DNA of 64,000 bases from positions 1 to 64,000 of the forward strand of contig CAUAGM010000007.1 of NCBI GenBank assembly GCA_958428545.1, given 5' to 3'. This document shows, piece after piece, positions 55,201 through 62,439 of the stretch. Each line of letters opens with the position of its first letter. Position 1 is the first letter of the stretch. The position numbers and the translations under genes were made by a program. Source of the stretch: an uncultured Arcanobacterium sp. (GTDB taxonomy: Bacteria > Actinomycetota > Actinomycetes > Actinomycetales > Actinomycetaceae). The notes under the pieces were generated by a model that made no database searches, was not told the origin of the DNA, and was given only the letters and a program-made list of their open reading frames with translations.

Positions 55201-55811
55201 AGCGAGAAATGCTCGGGCTGTACGTCTCTGATCATCCTCTCTCCGATATGTCGGCAGTGCTCGATAGGGTGGCTGATACGACTGTGGTTCAGCTCCTCGA
55301 TGACGAGCAAATTGCTGATGGGCAGCCCGTGGTGATTGCAGGGCTTATTTCTTCTGTGCAGACGCGAATTGCAAAGAAGAGCGGAAAAGTGTGGGCAACT
55401 ATCGATATTGAGGATCTTACTGGATCGACGTCAGTAAACGTTTTTACGAAGACGTACGAAAAAGTAGCGTCTTTACTCACTCAGGATTCAGTGGTGATTG
55501 TGCATGGGCGTGTCGGCATACGTGATGGTGCTGTGAGCTTATCGGCGCAGTCGATTGAGCTGGCTCCTGTGGAATATGATGCGAACGCACCTGTGAATAT
55601 CCGTATCTATGAGCGTCTGTGTACGCCTGAGCTGATGATGCGTTTGGGTGAGGTACTTAGGCAATACCCAGGATCTGCGCCGATGAGGATTCACGTGGTG
55701 CAACGAGACAAGACGAGTATTGTGGAGCTTGATTCACGTTTTTCAGTCAATGCAAGCAGCTCGCTGTGTGCAGATCTTAAAGTGCTGCTTGGGCGTGATT
55801 GTCTCGTGTAG
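52266..55811 (+). CDS. dnaE: DNA polymerase III alpha subunit
   Basis: The replicative polymerase, 1181 residues, GTG start with AGAGG upstream (ATG 52275 is also possible). The N-terminal PHP domain (FAHLHVHTDYSLLDGA) is followed by the palm with PDIDVDFDDRRRPEV and GPGRGSGAGSMVAYALGIT, the fingers (LYRPGPM), helix-hairpin-helix and an OB-fold region near 1000-1090 (VVIAGLISSVQTRIAKKSGK). The last 35 bp overlap the convergent Fur-family gene. Confidence 0.96.
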   Translation: MVGMKATNDFAHLHVHTDYSLLDGAAKIQKLVNEVAAQEQSAVAITDHGYLFGAYDFWRTAKKAGVKPIIGLEAYMTPGTSRFDRTRVHWGRSDQRADDVSASGAYTHMTLLSENNTGMHNLFRIGSRASLDGQFGKWPRMDRDLLETYHKGLIGTAGCPSGEIQTRLRLGQKEEAYKAAGELQDIFGKDNFFVELMDHGIEIEKRVQQDLIELARAIGAPIIATNDSHYVRREDNHVQDAMLCINSGSTLNDPNRFKFDGEGYYLRSTEEMNRLFEDLPEACANTLLIAERCNVSFQTTNEGANYMPSFPVPEGEDETSWFIREVERGLHERFGEVIPDHVRTRADYEVGVIVQMGFPGYFLVVADYIDWARTSGIRVGPGRGSGAGSMVAYALGITQLDPIKHDLLFERFLNPERVSMPDIDVDFDDRRRPEVIQYVEEKYGKDKVSQVVTFGTIKAKQALKDSARVLGYPFEMGDRLTKAMPPAVMGKDIPVNEMFNKEHSRYAEATEFRSLIESDGDARKVYDLATGLEGLVRQTGVHACAVIMSSEPLTDVIPVMLNAKDNIVLTQFEYPQCEELGLIKMDFLGLSNLTTINDTLLNVAANGAEAPDIDNVALDDPLTFELLGRGETLGVFQLEGSGMRTLLKQMKADCFDDISAVSALYRPGPMGANSHTNYALRKTGMQEITPIHPELAEPLKDILSGTYGLIVFQEQVMKIAQKVASFSLGQADMLRKAMGKKKADVLAKQFDGFAAGMRENGYSPECIQTLWDILVPFASYAFNKSHSEAYALVAYQTAYLKAHHPVEFMAALLATNKGKVDKIAAYLAECRRMGIAVLVPDVNESRANYWAIGDEIRVGLSGVKNVGAAVVDAIIQAREEKGTFTSFQDFLDKVPVQVCNKRALECLIKAGAFDSLGNTRRSLLSVMEDAVDAVVPIKRNEAAGQFDLFGGLGADRECTFSVEVPDLPDWEKRQKLNIEREMLGLYVSDHPLSDMSAVLDRVADTTVVQLLDDEQIADGQPVVIAGLISSVQTRIAKKSGKVWATIDIEDLTGSTSVNVFTKTYEKVASLLTQDSVVIVHGRVGIRDGAVSLSAQSIELAPVEYDANAPVNIRIYERLCTPELMMRLGEVLRQYPGSAPMRIHVVQRDKTSIVELDSRFSVNASSSLCADLKVLLGRDCLV

Positions 55812-56190
55812 AGCAGGAACTGCATAAACCGTACAGTTCTAGAGAATGGCGGACATCGGTAAAACCATACATACGTGCAATGGACTGAGCCCATGTTTCT
55901 ACCGATTCTGCTTCGATATCTTGCGTAGTTCCGCACGATCTGCAGATGAGATGATGGTGATGTTGCTCGCTGCTGCAGTAGCGAAACAGCTGAATGTCGG
56001 AATCTTCAACGCGAACAACGTCTACATCGTCACTAGCGGCAAGAGCCTGCAAATTGCGGTAGACGGTTGCTAGACCGATGCGCGTTCCATTTTTTGTGAG
56101 TCGCTCATGCAAATCTTGAGCAGAGACGAAGCTCTGGTCTTCTTTGAGAGCTTCCATAATTGCTGCGCGTTGGCGGGTCATTCTTTGCAT
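55777..56190 (-). CDS. Fur-family metal-responsive regulator, Zur-like
   Basis: This 137-residue protein has a winged-helix domain (TRQRAAIMEALKEDQSFVSAQDLHERL, then IGLATVYRNLQAL). The dimerisation domain has a His cluster (HHHH), CRSC and CSSC, so both CxxC pairs of the structural zinc site are present. The adjacent ABC-3 type metal permease gene on the same strand suggests a zinc regulator rather than an iron one, by context. AAGGAG precedes the ATG. Its end overlaps dnaE by 35 bp tail to tail. Confidence 0.85.
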   Translation of the reverse strand: MQRMTRQRAAIMEALKEDQSFVSAQDLHERLTKNGTRIGLATVYRNLQALAASDDVDVVRVEDSDIQLFRYCSSEQHHHHLICRSCGTTQDIEAESVETWAQSIARMYGFTDVRHSLELYGLCSSCSTRDNHAQAAL

Positions 56191-56293
56191 AGCACTCCTT
56201 CTTTATTCTCATTATGGCATAGTTAATGAGAAGGTGCGTTAGAAATTGTGAGAATATGCCGCTAAGGCATAGCGCATAGATGCGTTATATTTT

Positions 56294-56360
56294 AGGCTTG
56301 CCGTATGCCTTTATTCCTTAGGCTTGCACATGCCTTTATGTTTTAGGCGTGCACATGCCT
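56294..56360. repeat. Three short palindromic repeats between the permease and Fur-family genes
   Basis: AGGCTTGCCGTATGCCT (56294-56310), AGGCTTGCACATGCCT (56320-56335) and AGGCGTGCACATGCCT (56345-56360) are near-palindromes at about 25-bp spacing, separated by T-rich segments. They could be repeated operators for the Fur-family gene or a set of RNA hairpins. Confidence 0.65.
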
Positions 56361-56364
56361 CGTG

Positions 56365-57225
56365 CTAGTGGCGATTTTCGCGGTGAAATCGCTGCCATAG
56401 CGGGTGGATAATTGCTGTGAGCAAATAGAGGCAGACAGCTAAGACGACGATCATAGCTCCTGGGCTGAAAGGATAGATGTAGGTGATTATCAGCCCAGTC
56501 ACGCAGACAATAGCGCCTATTGCCATCGCAATATGCATGGTTCCTCGAAATGAGTTGGCGATAAGCTGAGCAATAGCAACAGGGACGATCATGATGGCTG
56601 ATACCAGCAACACGCCTACTACTCGCATAGATACCGATACTGTGAGAGCGGCAAGCATAGCGATGCAGATATTGAGCATTCCCACTCGTAAGCCGCGAGC
56701 ACGCGAGAATTCTGGATCGTATGAGAGTGCAAAGAGCGGCCCGCGCAGCCCGATTCCCACAAGCAGAATTACTGTTGCCAGCCCGATGGTATACTAGACG
56801 TCTGCAGTGCTTACGGTTGCGATAGAGCCAAAAAGATAGCTTGTGAGGTTTGTCGTGCTTCCTCCTGCAATACGTATCAGAATCACGCCGCCCGCAATAC
56901 CTCCGTAAAAGAGCATAGCGAGGGCGACGTCTGAGCCAGTGCGTCCACGTGCACGCAGTATTTCGATTAGGATAGCGCCGATCAGCGATGCCACGATAGC
57001 TCTTGGAATTGCTAAGGCATCGCGTGGTTCTATTGCGCTCCCAGTGCCAATAAGTCAGCCGAGAGCAACGCCTATGAGGCAGATGTGCCCGATACCGTCA
57101 CCCATGAGCGCCATTGAGCGCTGCACAAGATATGTGCCGACAACGGGTGCGCAGATTCCCACAAGCACAGCTACGATAAGAGCGCGCTGCATAAGGGGAG
57201 AAGTAAGCATATCGGCGATCCACAT
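56365..57225 (-). pseudogene. ABC-3 family metal permease (ZnuB-like), two in-frame nonsense codons
   Basis: The frame starts at the ATG of MWIADMLTSP with AGGAG upstream and would encode 286 residues. It reads as an ABC-3 zinc/manganese permease: GTYLVQRSMALMGDGIGH, LAMLFYGGIAGGVIL, TNLTSYLFGSI and LLVSAIMIVPVAIAQL. It is interrupted by TGA at 57057-57055 (after IGVALG) and TAG at 56796-56794 (after VSTADV). Family members have W after STAD(V/L), so TAG replaces TGG; TGA is likewise one G-to-A step from TGG. There is no frameshift and both sides stay conserved, so loss is recent, or these are errors. No ATPase or binding-protein gene is adjacent. Confidence 0.85.
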
Positions 57226-57545
57226 TATCGAATATCTCCTGTATGTGCTGATGAGCCAGTGAGTTGAGGTGCATGGTGCTGAGTGGGTGCAGGCTGGTGA
57301 TGAGTGTGCAGGTGAGTGCATGGATTTGAGCGGCGCTGCACCCCTATTCTTATTGAGATTTATTTTCATGCGATTAGCTTTATCTTTTGAGTAAAATTCT
57401 TTCAAAATTTTATGATGTGAAAGGTGTGTGATCTCTATCAAGCTGTGAAGTATTGAGGCGTCTAAAAAGTGTACGTGCACATAGAATACATACATAGCTA
57501 AACGTCGTCTGCATCATCCAGATGCAGAAAGTGAAAGGAAAAGCG
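57226..57545. other. Divergent intergenic region before glyS
   Basis: No gene is supported in this 320-bp gap between the permease start and glyS. It is GTG-repeat-rich at 57245-57320 and AT-rich at 57350-57420. It contains the Zur-box-like site at 57354. Confidence 0.4.
57354..57368. promoter_or_regulatory. Possible Zur box upstream of the metal permease gene
   Basis: TGAGATTTATTTTCA agrees with the actinobacterial Zur-type palindrome TGAAAATGATTTTCA at 12 of 15 positions. It is 129 bp upstream of the permease start, whose downstream neighbour is a Zur-like regulator. The consensus is from memory, so confidence is modest. Confidence 0.35.
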
Positions 57546-58940
57546 ATGGCTAAAACGGCACCATCAACACTCGATAACGTTATTTCTTTAGCAAAGCGGC
57601 GAGGCTTTGTGTTTCCGTGCGGCGAGATTTACGGCGGTACCCGATCGGCATGGGATTACGGGCCGCTTGGTGTGGAACTAAAAGAAAACATTAAACGGCA
57701 GTGGTGGAGAGCAAATGTGACGAGCCGAGACGACGTTGTAGGGCTCGATTCTTCCATTATTCTTCCACGAGAAGTATGGGTTGCCTCTGGTCACGTCTCC
57801 ACTTTTTCTGATCCTTTGATTGAATGTCAGAATTGCCATAAGCGCTTGCGTGAAGACGAACTGATCGAACAGCATGCTGATAAGCATGGCGTCGATGAGC
57901 ATGATGTGGCAATGGAGAGTGTGAGCTGCCCGAACTGCGGCGTCAAAGGAAACTGGACGGAATCTAAGCCATTTTCAGGTTTGCTCAAGACCTTCCTGGG
58001 GCCTGTCGATAATGAAGAAGGCTTGCATTATCTGCGCCCTGAAACTGCTCAGGGAATTTTTATTAACTTCCTCAACGTCGTCACCGCTGCGCGAAAGAAG
58101 CCTCCGTTTGGTATTGGGCAGGTAGGTAAGAGCTTCCGTAACGAAATTACTCCAGGGAATTTTATCTTCCGCACTCGTGAATTCGAACAGATGGAAATTG
58201 AATTTTTCGTCAAGCCCGGTGAAGATGAGCAGTGGCATCAAAGCTGGATTGACCGCCGTTTAGCATGGTATCGCGATCTTGGCATTTCTCCGGAAAATCT
58301 GCGCCTCTATGAGCATCCGAAAGAAAAACTTTCGCACTATTCCAAGCGCACTGTGGATATTGAATATAAATTCGGTTTCCAAGGATCAGATTGGGGAGAG
58401 CTTGAAGGTATCGCAAATCGTACTGATTTCGACCTCAGCTCCCATTCAGACGCCAGCGGCAAGAAGCTTGAGTATTTCGATCAAGCAACGGGTGAGCGCT
58501 ATGTGCCATACGTGATTGAACCGTCAGCAGGGCTTACTCGCTCAATGATGGCGTTTCTTGTAGAAGCTTATACTGAAGACGAAGCACCAAACACCAAAGG
58601 TGGCGTAGATAAGCGAGTGGTGCTCAAGCTCGATCCGCGCTTAGCTCCTGTAAAAGCGGCAGTGCTTCCTCTCTCACGTTCAGGAGATCTTTCTCCTGTG
58701 GCTCGTGATCTGGCCAATCAGCTTCGCCAGTATTGGAATGTCGATTTTGATGACGCCGGTGCTGTGGGGCGCCGTTATCGCCGCCAAGACGAAATCGGCA
58801 CACCGTTGTGTATCACTGTTGATTTCGATTCTCTCGAAGACCAAGCAGTGACGGTGCGCGATCGAGACACGATGGAACAAGTACGTATCCCAATTGAGAA
58901 TGTGCAGAGTTTCCTTGCTACTAAGTTGGTGGGCTGCTGA
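57546..58940 (+). CDS. glyQS: Glycyl-tRNA synthetase, single-chain class II type
   Basis: It charges tRNA-Gly. ATG 57546 (MAKTAPST) has AAAGGA 7 nt upstream; 464 residues. Class II motifs are visible (SLAKRRGFVFPCGEIYGGTRSAWDYGPLG; RPETAQGIFINF; FRTREFEQMEIEFF), plus a zinc-binding insert with CQNC and CPNC and a C-terminal anticodon-binding domain. This is the homodimeric type, not the alpha/beta enteric form. Confidence 0.95.
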   Translation: MAKTAPSTLDNVISLAKRRGFVFPCGEIYGGTRSAWDYGPLGVELKENIKRQWWRANVTSRDDVVGLDSSIILPREVWVASGHVSTFSDPLIECQNCHKRLREDELIEQHADKHGVDEHDVAMESVSCPNCGVKGNWTESKPFSGLLKTFLGPVDNEEGLHYLRPETAQGIFINFLNVVTAARKKPPFGIGQVGKSFRNEITPGNFIFRTREFEQMEIEFFVKPGEDEQWHQSWIDRRLAWYRDLGISPENLRLYEHPKEKLSHYSKRTVDIEYKFGFQGSDWGELEGIANRTDFDLSSHSDASGKKLEYFDQATGERYVPYVIEPSAGLTRSMMAFLVEAYTEDEAPNTKGGVDKRVVLKLDPRLAPVKAAVLPLSRSGDLSPVARDLANQLRQYWNVDFDDAGAVGRRYRRQDEIGTPLCITVDFDSLEDQAVTVRDRDTMEQVRIPIENVQSFLATKLVGC

Positions 58941-58945
58941 GTCTC

Positions 58946-60373
58946 GTGTATACGCTCCCTTCTGTATCGCCTGTGCATATCGGCGAGGTACTGCTAGATA
59001 TTCCAGTGGTACTTTCGCCGATGGCGGGAGTGACGAATGCTCCGTTTCGTCAGCTGTGCCGTGAATTTGCTGAGGCGGGAGTATATGGTGATCCAGCTTT
59101 TGCTGTGAAGTCTGAGCATGCGGCGCGTGCGTTGAGGGATGCCAACTTTCCTTATGCAAGCGGTATACCTTCTCAGGATTCGAATTCTCCTGCTCAAGGA
59201 TCGGAGTCTGCTAGAGCGCGCACCGAGCGGATAGGAGCTGAAGAATCTGGGCAGTCTCGGGCAGAAAGCCGAACTGATGGTACGCACGCGCATGCAGGTT
59301 TATTTGTCTGTGAAATGATTACTACGCGCGCACTCGTTGAAAGTAAGCCTGCTACCATGCAGCTCGTACAGCCAGATTCTGGCGATCCTGTGCGCAGCGT
59401 GCAGCTGTATGGAGTTCAGCCAGGCGTGACGGCAGCGGCTGTTGAGCGTTTAATCGAGCTTGATCTTGCTGACCATATTGATCTGAATTTTGGATGCCCT
59501 GTGCCAAAGGTAACCCGCAAAGGCGGTGGTTCAGCTTTGCCGTGGAAGCATGATCTTTTTGCTGCGATTGTGCGCTCGGCAGTGAAAGCCGCTGAGCGAG
59601 CCTCGCATACCTATCAACGTAGCCATACAATTCCCGTCACCGCAAAAATTCGTATCGGTATTGATGATTTGCACGAAACGATGGCAGATGCAGCTGAGAT
59701 TGCTATCAATGCTGGAATTTCTGCGCTTACTTTACATGCACGCACGCTCGAACAGCACTATTCAGGGCATGCTCGCTGGGATCGGCTTGCAGACTTTGTG
59801 GATATCGTCAATGGGCGGGTGCCTGTTTTTGGTAATGGAGATGTGTTTGAAGCTGCGGACGCTCAGCGCATGATCGCCAAAACAGGAGTAGACGGGATCG
59901 CGATCGGGCGTGGAGCTCAAGGGCGCCCGTGGATTTTTTACGATATGGCAGCAGATTTTACTCATATGCACTCGAGTTCCTCTGCTTTAGCAAGGCGAGC
60001 GGAACCAACGTTAGGTGAGGTAGCGCAAACGATTATGTGCCACGCGCAGCTCATGGTCCATCATTGGGGCGGAAACGAATTTAAAGCTATTCGTGATATG
60101 CGCAAACATATCGGCTGGTATCTGCGCGGATACGCGGTAGGAGGGGAGATACGATCTTCTTTAGCAGTGGTAAGCTCTCTGAACGAACTGGATAATTTAC
60201 TGCACCAGCTCGATCTCAGCCAGCATTATCCTGCTGCAGCTCACGGCGCTCGCGGGCGTGCTGGAGGAGCTAAGCGTGCACACTTGCCTGAGCATTGGCT
60301 TGATTCGCACGAATTAAATGAGATACAGCGAGAAAAAATTGCTCAGGCAGAGCTTGATATATCTGGTGGGTGA
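58946..60373 (+). CDS. dusB: tRNA-dihydrouridine synthase with an internal insertion
   Basis: Dus enzymes reduce uridines in tRNA using FMN. The 475-residue protein begins LDIPVVLSPMAGVTNAPFRQLCREF, includes the catalytic Cys in NFGCPVPKVTRKGGG, and ends with the helical domain. Between the second strand (about residue 48) and GLFVCEMITTRAL (about 115) is an insertion of about 65 residues, hydrophilic and Ala/Ser/Glu/Arg-rich, where other family members continue directly. GTG start 5 bp after glyQS. A hairpin terminator follows 160 bp downstream. Confidence 0.9.
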   Translation: MYTLPSVSPVHIGEVLLDIPVVLSPMAGVTNAPFRQLCREFAEAGVYGDPAFAVKSEHAARALRDANFPYASGIPSQDSNSPAQGSESARARTERIGAEESGQSRAESRTDGTHAHAGLFVCEMITTRALVESKPATMQLVQPDSGDPVRSVQLYGVQPGVTAAAVERLIELDLADHIDLNFGCPVPKVTRKGGGSALPWKHDLFAAIVRSAVKAAERASHTYQRSHTIPVTAKIRIGIDDLHETMADAAEIAINAGISALTLHARTLEQHYSGHARWDRLADFVDIVNGRVPVFGNGDVFEAADAQRMIAKTGVDGIAIGRGAQGRPWIFYDMAADFTHMHSSSSALARRAEPTLGEVAQTIMCHAQLMVHHWGGNEFKAIRDMRKHIGWYLRGYAVGGEIRSSLAVVSSLNELDNLLHQLDLSQHYPAAAHGARGRAGGAKRAHLPEHWLDSHELNEIQREKIAQAELDISGG

Positions 60374-60679
60374 ATAGTATCTACTTGCCATAAAATAGCG
60401 AGCGAGTGCCAGAGCAGGTTTTCGCACAACAGCGAGTATGTGATAAAAGGATTCAGCAGGAGAATCCGCAGCGAGTGCGGTGCAATATCTTCTGACTGCG
60501 GCTCTTCGGTTTTCAGATTCTTCATGATCTGCTATGCCGCTATGTCGGCTTCGCTCTAACTAGCAAAGCCGACATAGCGGCATTAACCTGTTTTATTTGT
60601 GTGAAGAACTCTTCTTGGTATTTTTAGCTGCTGTATTTACTGTTTTAATACGTATCGTTATTTTTCCCCAAGAAATTCA
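60374..60679. other. Convergent intergenic region after dusB
   Basis: No gene is supported. It holds the terminator hairpin at 60535-60582. An open frame on the plus strand from 60597 is the antisense of the small membrane-protein gene. Confidence 0.4.
60535..60596 (+). terminator. Hairpin terminator after dusB
   Basis: A 21-bp stem with one mismatch (60535-60555 with 60562-60582), a 6-nt loop, then TTAACCTGTTTTATTT. It also lies about 100 bp past the end of the minus-strand membrane-protein gene and could serve both directions. Confidence 0.7.
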
Positions 60680-60886
60680 TTACTCTTCTTTTCTTTCACG
60701 AACACTTTTAACAATCCTGGGAAGCATCATGAGCAACTGCGCAACTATATACACCGGAGCGAGAACAGCTAACCATATCAAGATATGCTGAATACTCCAG
60801 CCTGGAGGCTTAACTAAAAAAGCTACAGTTAGAGCAAGTATCCCAGCGCAAATATCAGCAATACGTGTTCTAGTTTCCTCACTCAT
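60680..60886 (-). CDS. Small two-helix membrane protein, translationally coupled to the secreted protein
   Basis: This 68-residue protein has a charged start (MSEETRTRIAD), two membrane helices (about residues 10-26 and 34-56) and a basic end (VKSVRERKEE). I recognise no family. Its ATG overlaps the stop of the secreted-protein gene (ATGA), so the two are translated together and probably work together. Small two-helix proteins beside secreted bacteriocin precursors are often immunity proteins; that role is inferred only. Confidence 0.65.
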   Translation of the reverse strand: MSEETRTRIADICAGILALTVAFLVKPPGWSIQHILIWLAVLAPVYIVAQLLMMLPRIVKSVRERKEE

Positions 60887-61515
60887 TTCTTAAACTTTCC
60901 CGTCACTTTGAGAGCTTGTTGCACAGCCCACGTCAGTGTTCGCGCTGCAACTGGTTTTGCCTTATTAAATGCCCATTTTAAAGGACCAAAACCAACGCAT
61001 CCAGCAGCAAAAGACCATATTAAGTCATCAGCTCTGGCAAGATCATTTCCGCGTAGAGCAGTTACGACCTGATCAAGGGCTGCTCCTGATAAGCCGCGAG
61101 CAACACAAGCCGCAATAACAGGAATAGCAGCTGCGACAACGGCAGGCAATGCGCGTGCCTCATAGAATTGCGCTAAAGGCTCAGAAGAGAACTCAACATA
61201 TTCCTGTTGCTTAGATACATCGTCAGGATACAGCTCAATAGCAGTCAGCTTAATATCTTCAATGTTAGTCACATTATTGAATCGTTCTAATTCCTTTGCG
61301 AGCACATCGGCAAATTCCTGTTCTTTCGGAGATAGAAGGGTATTATTTTCGGAGCACACGGTAGAAGCCCTGATATCTTCAACGTTTCCATAGCTGCCAG
61401 CTGCAGAGGTAGTAGCAGGCGTTTCTGCTGCGTTCGCTGCTCCGACTGCCGTAAACGATAAAGCGAGAGTGCAGACGCTCGCTGTAGCCAACTGTGCTGC
61501 TTTGCGTAGTTTCAT
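60883..61515 (-). CDS. Uncharacterised secreted protein with cationic hydrophobic C-terminus
   Basis: The ATG of MKLRKAAQL has AGGA 9 nt upstream (a longer start at 61536 is possible). The 210-residue precursor has a clear signal peptide cut near ANA-AET (about residue 27-28). The mature N-terminal half is acidic and helical. The rest is hydrophobic (ALPAVVAAAIPVIAACVARGLSG in part) and ends in a Lys-rich, Trp-containing stretch finishing GKFKK. Three Cys are present. No known domain is recognised. The layout resembles secreted pro-proteins that release a cationic antimicrobial C-terminus, such as PAMP of Propionibacterium; similarity is of architecture, not shown sequence homology. Confidence 0.7.
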   Translation of the reverse strand: MKLRKAAQLATASVCTLALSFTAVGAANAAETPATTSAAGSYGNVEDIRASTVCSENNTLLSPKEQEFADVLAKELERFNNVTNIEDIKLTAIELYPDDVSKQQEYVEFSSEPLAQFYEARALPAVVAAAIPVIAACVARGLSGAALDQVVTALRGNDLARADDLIWSFAAGCVGFGPLKWAFNKAKPVAARTLTWAVQQALKVTGKFKK

Positions 61516-61537
61516 CTTTCGTATTCCTTTCATCATG

Positions 61538-61553
61538 CCACCACTGGTGGTGG
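61538..61553. promoter_or_regulatory. Inverted repeat just upstream of the secreted-protein start
   Basis: CCACCA-CTGG-TGGTGG lies 23 bp upstream of the chosen ATG, in the expected mRNA leader. It could fold near the ribosome-binding site or be a protein site. Confidence 0.35.
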
Positions 61554-61632
61554 ATTACACAGCATAGAAATATTGGCTGCCATCTCTTCTTAGAGATACT
61601 GCTAATTAAACACGTGTGGATGGCGTTGCAAC

Positions 61633-61648
61633 ACCGATATTTGTCGGT
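61633..61648. promoter_or_regulatory. Operator-like inverted repeat, distal promoter side
   Basis: ACCGA-TATTTG-TCGGT is an imperfect copy of the neighbouring site at 61654, with the same CCGA/TCGG half-sites. The centres of the two are about 23 bp apart. Confidence 0.5.
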
Positions 61649-61653
61649 ATTCG

Positions 61654-61673
61654 ATACCGACATTCGTCGGTAT
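61654..61673. promoter_or_regulatory. Operator-like inverted repeat overlapping a possible extended -10
   Basis: ATACCGAC-ATTC-GTCGGTAT is a perfect 8-bp inverted repeat with a 4-bp spacer. On the minus strand TGCTATATA (an extended -10 form, TATATA at 61671-61676) overlaps its edge, so a bound protein would block the promoter of the secreted-protein gene. No regulator gene is adjacent in the window. Confidence 0.55.
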
Positions 61674-61911
61674 ATAGCAATAGGATGATCGTGTTATACG
61701 TGCTAGATTCCACTAGAAAATACGCAGCCCTCACTCGTCATAGACTGAATCTGCCGAGGGTATGTGTCTGCAATGGATAGTGCGATCTATAGGCGCGATG
61801 ATAGCAATAATGCCGTCAATTCATGCAAGTACCTTCTAGGAGAGAGCGATCCATTCGATGGCTTTAGTTAGCTATGTAATAAGCAAGATCTCTACTTATA
61901 ACTGGCGATAA
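61674..61911. other. Non-coding stretch upstream of the secreted-protein cassette
   Basis: I see no gene, RNA or repeat in this stretch beyond the promoter elements at its left edge. Confidence 0.4.
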
Positions 61912-62421
61912 TTACTCTCGCACTGTTTGCCAAACAAGATCCTCATGCTGAAGTATGTCTATGTAAAGTTGGACTAATATCCTGGATGATTTTTCTACTC
62001 GCCAAACTGGTTCTTTACCTATCCATTTCTCGACGCCTTTGACGATATCGCGTTCCTGATGCAAAGCCCACGTGAGCGCTTTTTAATAACGCCTTTTTAA
62101 TAGCGGCTGTTCCAACGCTGCAATCTTGCCCGTAGGATTGAACTTTTTACCCCATTCGCTATTTTCGAAAGCTGAAATAAGTTCTGTATATTCGTGCGCA
62201 GTTAATGTATATGCTTCTCGCTCTTTTTCGTTGTTTTCCTTGTTATTTTTTCCCAGAGTTTCAGTGATTCTTAGGAAGAATCGGATGTTGATTTGTATTT
62301 GTGTTATTTCAGATTGAGCAGACGAAAATATTTTAGACTTATGGCGATATAAAGTTTTCTTCTTGTTCTCATCTATACTCAATAGAAACGATAATAGATA
62401 TAGTGCTGTTGGTATGTGCAT
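61912..62421 (-). pseudogene. Broken small gene of unknown family
   Basis: One minus-strand frame is open over 510 bp except for a TAA at 62085-62083. The first part (about 112 residues) is Lys/Glu/Asn-rich and includes LTAHEYTELISAFENSEWGKKF. After the stop the same frame continues for 56 coherent residues with VKGVEKWIGKEPVWRVEK and LVQLYIDILQHEDLVWQT. CTTTTTAATA occurs twice at the break, suggesting a small duplication. The start is uncertain and lacks a ribosome-binding site. The low GC of the first part suggests acquired DNA. No family is recognised; two short genes remain possible. Confidence 0.45.
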
Positions 62422-62439
62422 GCATGGAAAGGGGTTAAT

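Noticed and set aside
56365..57225. Use of TGA or TAG as sense codons
   Set aside because: Other genes in the window end in TGA or TAG with normal lengths and with ATGA overlaps, so the standard code applies.
60597..60791. Plus-strand hydrophobic open frame of 64 codons
   Set aside because: It is antisense to the 68-residue membrane protein, which has the better case through its ATGA overlap with the upstream gene.
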